DNA from: GCA-2794515 sp033763335
GTDB taxonomy: Bacteria; Chloroflexota; Anaerolineae; Aggregatilineales; Phototrophicaceae
Reading direction: 5' to 3'
Assembly (NCBI GenBank): GCA_033763335.1
Contig: JANRKU010000086.1
Location: 13,153-77,152 of the forward strand
DNA length: 64,000 bases
Shown: positions 60,455 through 64,000 of the stretch, one piece after another
Layout of the letters: every line of letters begins with the position of its first letter
How positions within the stretch are numbered: position 1 is the stretch's first letter
The notes under the pieces: generated by a model
Told to the model about the DNA's origin: nothing
The model's input: only the letters and a program-made list of their open reading frames with translations
Databases searched by the model: none
Position numbers and translations under genes: made by a program

Positions 60455-60474
60455 GGGTGCAACATGTTGCGCCC
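60455..60474. repeat. REP-like palindrome, GGGCGCAAC family, copy 3
   Basis: GGGTGCAACATGTTGCGCCC, one mismatch from the other copies (a G-T pair in RNA), extended by ATAA / TTAT on both sides, 25 bp after the giant gene. Confidence 0.8.
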
Positions 60475-60617
60475 TTATAGCATCCATCATCATATTTTTT
60501 GTGTAACGACATTACGAAATATGATACTCAATATTTCTTATGGTTTCTTTCGGTATAAGTTGGCTATAATTTAATTATAGGATATGAGAGTCGTGCTTGG
60601 ATGATGGATGATAAATT

Positions 60618-61739
60618 ATGTCTTTACTTGAAGAATCTACCATAATTGATATAACACAATCAAATATTGTTGTTATAGATGGTTGTACTCGGTTATACGA
60701 CATTGTTTATCCCCAATTTTCTCAGCATTTTGTGTTGAAGCGTTTATTATTGACTGATTTGAATCGGCTAGTGAATGATATTCCGGCTGATGCTGTGGTG
60801 TTGGGGATATATCCAGAACACTACGAACAAGTCATAAGTTGGATACAAGATATTCGCAAGTTAGATGGATGGGCGCATATCCCGCTTATTCCATGCTTAA
60901 AAGAATCCGCAGAAACTGTCTTTTTTCAGGCAGGAGCAACCGATTGTTGGGTATATCCTATAGCACTCGATGTGATGATTGAACGCCTGAAGCATCATAT
61001 TCAGATTGCCAAAAAGCTCAATCATTATCATCAGGCACTTACTCAATACCGCAAAGCCTATACCGACCAATCACACCTCATCGAAATTGCCACGCATGAT
61101 ATTCAACATCCGATTAATGATTTATTGATGATAGAAGCCTTGTTACAACAATATGGCGAAACCAGCCCGCCCATGCAAGATTTATTAAAAGATATGAATC
61201 ATGCGTTAGATGCGATGCAAGAGACCCTCACCGATTTTTTGACGGCACTTCATTTACGTGGACAAATGCAATTTAAGCTGGAAGTTTCACCTGTGGCGGG
61301 TGTTCTTTTGGATATTGGCTTAAAATATGCGATGCGAGCCTCTGCTAAAAAGATAGAAGTGCTTGTGGGACAAACACAAGGCACGATTTATGCCGATACC
61401 AGACGGGTGACACAAATTGTCGAAAATTTAGTGAGTAATGCTGTCAAATATAGCCCTCCAGATAAAGAGGTGCATATTTGGTCAATGGTCGCCCCAGAGG
61501 GGACATATATCAATGTGCGCGATTGGGGGGCTGGAATCCCTCTTGAAGAGCGTAACCGCTTATTTAGTGAATTTGGCAAACTGAGTACCAGACCCACAGG
61601 CAACGAAAATAGTGTTGGGCTTGGGTTGTGGGTGGTCAAGACATTGGCAGAAGCCATGAATGGCGAAGTAGGGGCAAAATTCCCACTAGAAGGTGGGTCT
61701 ATTTTTTGGGTGCGCCTACCCAGTCACCCACCTGCATGA
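60618..61739 (+). CDS. Sensor histidine kinase with degenerate receiver domain
   Basis: A 373-residue soluble kinase. The N-terminal 120 residues have receiver-like strands (SNIVVIDGCTRLYDIV, ADAVVLGIYPEHY, IPLIPCLKESAETVFFQAG), but key residues are gone: the phospho-acceptor Asp after the third strand is Gly, and the conserved Lys is Tyr (DCWVYPI). The HisKA domain has IATHDIQHPINDLLM with the phospho-His, and the HATPase has VENLVSNAVKYSP, VRDWGAGIP and GLGLWVVKTLAEAM. No membrane helix is present. The partner regulator is not adjacent. The end overlaps the convergent propeller gene by 16 bp. A TATAAT lies at 60565-60570. Confidence 0.88.
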   Translation: MSLLEESTIIDITQSNIVVIDGCTRLYDIVYPQFSQHFVLKRLLLTDLNRLVNDIPADAVVLGIYPEHYEQVISWIQDIRKLDGWAHIPLIPCLKESAETVFFQAGATDCWVYPIALDVMIERLKHHIQIAKKLNHYHQALTQYRKAYTDQSHLIEIATHDIQHPINDLLMIEALLQQYGETSPPMQDLLKDMNHALDAMQETLTDFLTALHLRGQMQFKLEVSPVAGVLLDIGLKYAMRASAKKIEVLVGQTQGTIYADTRRVTQIVENLVSNAVKYSPPDKEVHIWSMVAPEGTYINVRDWGAGIPLEERNRLFSEFGKLSTRPTGNENSVGLGLWVVKTLAEAMNGEVGAKFPLEGGSIFWVRLPSHPPA

Positions 61740-62731
61740 TAAATCCCCCAATCAGGTGCTAGGTCATCACTGGAATTTATTGTCAATTGGCGCAAGCCAC
61801 TGCCATCAGCATGTACCATATACAAATCATAATCAGGGTCAAATTGATTTTGCCGATTAGAGGCAAAGATGATAAATTCCCCATCGGTTGACCATTCTGG
61901 ATGAAGTTCATTATAACGCCACTTGCCAGTCTCTGGTAATAATGGGGTATTCGTTTGTGTCTGCAAATCATAAATCCAGATGCGGTTGACGGTCTCTATA
62001 TCCACAAATTCACGCACATAGGCAATTTTTGTGCCATCGGGCGACCATGCAGGAAACGTGCCATTGCCGATGATAAATTCTCGATTGGTACGATTCACCG
62101 AAGCGGGTTGGATGGTATCTGGCATCGTTAATAAATAGATATTTGACCCTAAATTGGTCATTTCTGAAAAGGCGATTTGTGTGGCATCTGGCGACCATGC
62201 CCAATGAAGCACGTCACTGCTGTCTGGTGGATTGATAATCATCCGCAACCCAGTGCCATCGGGACGACCCATAAATAAGCCATAGCGTCCATTGGCTGTT
62301 TTGGCATGAAAGCCCAGATAGGCATCATCAAATGACCATGCGGGCATGGCTTTATCATACGCAACAGCGAGTTCTCCTATATTGCTATCTGCGACAAATG
62401 GCACATACGCTTCTGATGGGGTTTTGAGGGGCATAATGACAATATCAAACGGTCTATTCTCATAACTGACATGATACGCCAGACTCTCCCCATCAGATGA
62501 CCATGCGGGATACCGTTCATCGGTGTTGATGGTGCGTGTAAGGCGTAGCGTGACCCCTGTTCGCACATCCAACAGATATAAATCCCATGAATTGGTATCT
62601 TTTTTTTCTGCCATATACACAATGGTGGGGGAAGGGGGCATTTCGCCCCCCAATGTGATAGCACATATTCCCGCCATCATCAGGCTGATAAAGACACATA
62701 GGCGTAAAATGCCGATGATAAAAAATCTCAT
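61724..62731 (-). CDS. Membrane-anchored PD40/TolB-like propeller protein
   Basis: A 335-residue protein with an N-terminal membrane anchor or signal peptide (FFIIGILRLCVFISLMMAGICAITL) and a PD40/TolB-type beta-propeller covering the rest. Blades read AWSSDGESLAYHVSYEN, WSPDATQIAFSEMTN, AWSPDGTKIAYVREF and EWSTDGEFIIFASN. The ATG at 62731 overlaps the stop of the next upstream gene by four bases (ATGA), so it is coupled to that gene, which also encodes an anchored propeller. There is no TPR or kinase part. The 3' end overlaps the sensor-kinase gene by 16 bp. Role unknown; propellers of this kind bind proteins or peptidoglycan-associated partners. Confidence 0.85.
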   Translation of the reverse strand: MRFFIIGILRLCVFISLMMAGICAITLGGEMPPSPTIVYMAEKKDTNSWDLYLLDVRTGVTLRLTRTINTDERYPAWSSDGESLAYHVSYENRPFDIVIMPLKTPSEAYVPFVADSNIGELAVAYDKAMPAWSFDDAYLGFHAKTANGRYGLFMGRPDGTGLRMIINPPDSSDVLHWAWSPDATQIAFSEMTNLGSNIYLLTMPDTIQPASVNRTNREFIIGNGTFPAWSPDGTKIAYVREFVDIETVNRIWIYDLQTQTNTPLLPETGKWRYNELHPEWSTDGEFIIFASNRQNQFDPDYDLYMVHADGSGLRQLTINSSDDLAPDWGIYHAGG

Positions 62732-63723
62732 GGGGCAGGTGTTTCCTCTGCTACAGCATCGGCGGGGATGGTCTCCCACACGGGAAACAAGTTATTGCCC
62801 GTTTCGGTGAGTTGCCGTTTATTTTTTCCGTCGGTATCCATTAAATAAATGTGCCAATCGCCTGTCTCGTTGGACATATAGACGATTTGTGTGCCATCTG
62901 GCGAGACTTGAGCATCGCCCTCAAATTTTTCATCCCCAATGGGGCGAATATTGCCCCCATCGGTATCCATCAAGAAAAGGGGCATTTCGCCCGTCATGAG
63001 GATTTCTGCTTCATTAGAGACGAATAAAATGGTCTCACCATCCAGTGAAAATGTGCCATGAAATACGGAATACGCATAATTGGTCAATTGTTGGGGTGTG
63101 CCACCTGTGCGGGAGATGAGGTAGAGGTTTTCATCGTTGTTATTGATGCGATTGGAGTTGTATAAAATCATTTGGTCATCTGGCGACCATGTGGCAAACC
63201 AATCCCGCGCCCCATTTACACCATCTTGCGTGAGGCGGATTTTATCGCCTGTAGGGGGTTGGACGAATAAATCGAGGTTCAGATTGGCGATTTCTGCCCA
63301 TAATTGCCAACCATCTTTAGAATACCCCGGATCCCATTGGAAACGTTGTTCTTGTGCTACCGACATAATGGCACTCACCACATCCAACACCTTAAAGCCT
63401 GTGCCATCGGGACGGACTTGGGCGGGACCTATCTCTACGCCACTGCGGTTGGTGAGCATATTAATCATTTTTCCATCAAAGGCATAGCTAGGGAAATATT
63501 CATGCCCTTCACCCTCTTTGGTTAGGTTGTTGATTACCCCCTCTGCGGAGAGTGCGACCACATCCCATGACCCGTCCATATCGGATGTGAAGGCGATGCC
63601 CCCATTGAGCCGTGCAAGTTCAACATCATTACCCCTAAAAAATAAATTATAGATGACCACACCCCCGCCGATTAAAATCACCAGAACGCCAATCCCAACA
63701 ATCAGTAGTAAACGCTTTTTCAT
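62728..63723 (-). CDS. Membrane-anchored PD40/TolB-like propeller protein
   Basis: A 331-residue protein with a single N-terminal membrane helix (LLLIVGIGVLVILIGGGVVIYNLFF) followed by a PD40-type beta-propeller. Examples of blades are GGIAFTSDMDGSWDVVAL, PSYAFDGKMINMLTNRSG, ATWSPDDQMILYNSN and QVSPDGTQIVYMSNETGDW (each in part). The C-terminus is short and Pro-rich. The ATG at 63723 has GGAGAAGGAT upstream; a longer start at 63753 would contain no better site. It is the first gene of a two-gene operon with its relative at 61724-62731, joined by a four-base overlap. It was probably formed by gene duplication. Confidence 0.85.
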   Translation of the reverse strand: MKKRLLLIVGIGVLVILIGGGVVIYNLFFRGNDVELARLNGGIAFTSDMDGSWDVVALSAEGVINNLTKEGEGHEYFPSYAFDGKMINMLTNRSGVEIGPAQVRPDGTGFKVLDVVSAIMSVAQEQRFQWDPGYSKDGWQLWAEIANLNLDLFVQPPTGDKIRLTQDGVNGARDWFATWSPDDQMILYNSNRINNNDENLYLISRTGGTPQQLTNYAYSVFHGTFSLDGETILFVSNEAEILMTGEMPLFLMDTDGGNIRPIGDEKFEGDAQVSPDGTQIVYMSNETGDWHIYLMDTDGKNKRQLTETGNNLFPVWETIPADAVAEETPAP

Positions 63724-63769
63724 AAAAATATCCTTCTCCAATTTATTTAACAATAATATGGTTATTTAT

Positions 63770-63985
63770 GGCAGGCGCTAAAGCACCTGCCTAGCCTTTC
63801 TAAAGCCTGCTGAAAGGCTTGTCCGATAATTCAAAATGGGACAAAAATCGTCAATTTGCCCCGCCATAGGTTCAAAACCTATGGCTATTCGATTTTGAAG
63901 CCCACTAAAGGGGCTGATTTGCCTGCTTTTTCCACAAAATTGACATTAAACCTGCCTGTTATAAGGCATATCTCTTTTTAAGAGA
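63770..63985. repeat. Cluster of short intergenic hairpins
   Basis: Within 215 bp: GGCAGGCGCT / AGCACCTGCC (63770-63791), AGCCTTTC / GAAAGGCT (63793-63819), GCCATAGGTT / AACCTATGGC (63863-63885), AGCCC / GGGCT (63899-63915) and TCTCTT / AAGAGA (63971-63985). No gene is seen from 63724 to the window end. Confidence 0.6.
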
Positions 63986-64000
63986 CGGTTTTAGTCCCTT

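Noticed and set aside
63863..63885. GGTTCAAAACC segment resembling a tRNA T-loop
   Set aside because: It is the centre of a simple hairpin and no acceptor or anticodon stem can be drawn around it.

Overview
The window reads as a chromosomal segment of a moderate-GC bacterium, most likely a member of the Chloroflexota (Anaerolineae or a close relative). This is inferred from gene content only, because no rRNA or other phylogenetic marker is present. The pointers are four large Ser/Thr-kinase-related proteins, many membrane-anchored PD40/TolB-type beta-propellers behind Thr/Pro-rich linkers, a DUF6391-like protein, an MGDG-synthase-like glycosyltransferase, and dispersed short palindromes. I found no tRNA, rRNA, CRISPR array, prophage or conjugation genes. 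The only complete mobile element is one IS.

Layout. 1-5.8 kb: truncated surE, an unknown membrane protein, a RAYT transposase remnant between two copies of one palindrome, an Amidase_3 protein, a glutaredoxin-like protein, an alpha/beta-hydrolase that has lost its nucleophile, and a secreted FG-GAP-like repeat protein. 5.9-12.7 kb: a kinase-AAA-TPR protein, a VOC protein, trehalose synthase, a small anchored protein with a decayed duplicate, and an unknown helical protein. 12.8-19.8 kb: murJ-hldE-like pair, fused sat-cysC, FkbM methyltransferase, glycolipid glycosyltransferase, alpha/beta hydrolase. 19.7-24.4 kb: a kinase with an extracellular propeller coupled to a GntR regulator, manA, and a RelE/ParE-type toxin-antitoxin pair. 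24.5-30.7 kb: a nucleoside/sugar-type ABC transporter (ATPase and two permeases, one with a very large insertion) followed directly by holA.

30.8-34.6 kb: a one-direction block with a sensor kinase, a NarL-type regulator and four small envelope-stress proteins (GlsB, YtxH, YggT, CsbD); this suggests an envelope-stress regulon. 34.6-36.3 kb: an IS4/IS701-like element between 20-bp direct repeats that are themselves palindromic. 36.3-44.9 kb: a TPR protein, a second GlsB-type protein, a large secreted beta-helix/Calx-beta/Ig-like protein, small membrane proteins, a VOC pseudogene with one nonsense codon, a secreted PPC-repeat protein and an ArsR regulator with a clear operator. 45-55.7 kb: a kinase fused to a sugar-binding-protein-like sensor, priA, a lipoprotein, a soluble MCP-type protein, three tandem TPR-membrane proteins (two carrying propellers) and dtd. 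56-63.7 kb: a 1463-residue degenerate kinase, a histidine kinase with a degenerate receiver, and two tandem anchored propellers.

Two themes recur. First, signal-transduction proteins share a plan of cytoplasmic kinase or TPR domain, one membrane helix, a Thr/Pro linker and an extracellular sensor. Second, intergenic DNA carries REP-like palindromes. Three of them (4948-4983, 40480-40519, 40541-40583) share a TAG...CGTAT frame around different, still base-paired cores. Among gene-free stretches, only 55713-56037 exceeds 300 bases; it holds a 132-bp inverted-repeat element and a 20-nt palindrome. The right edge (63724-64000) holds only hairpins.
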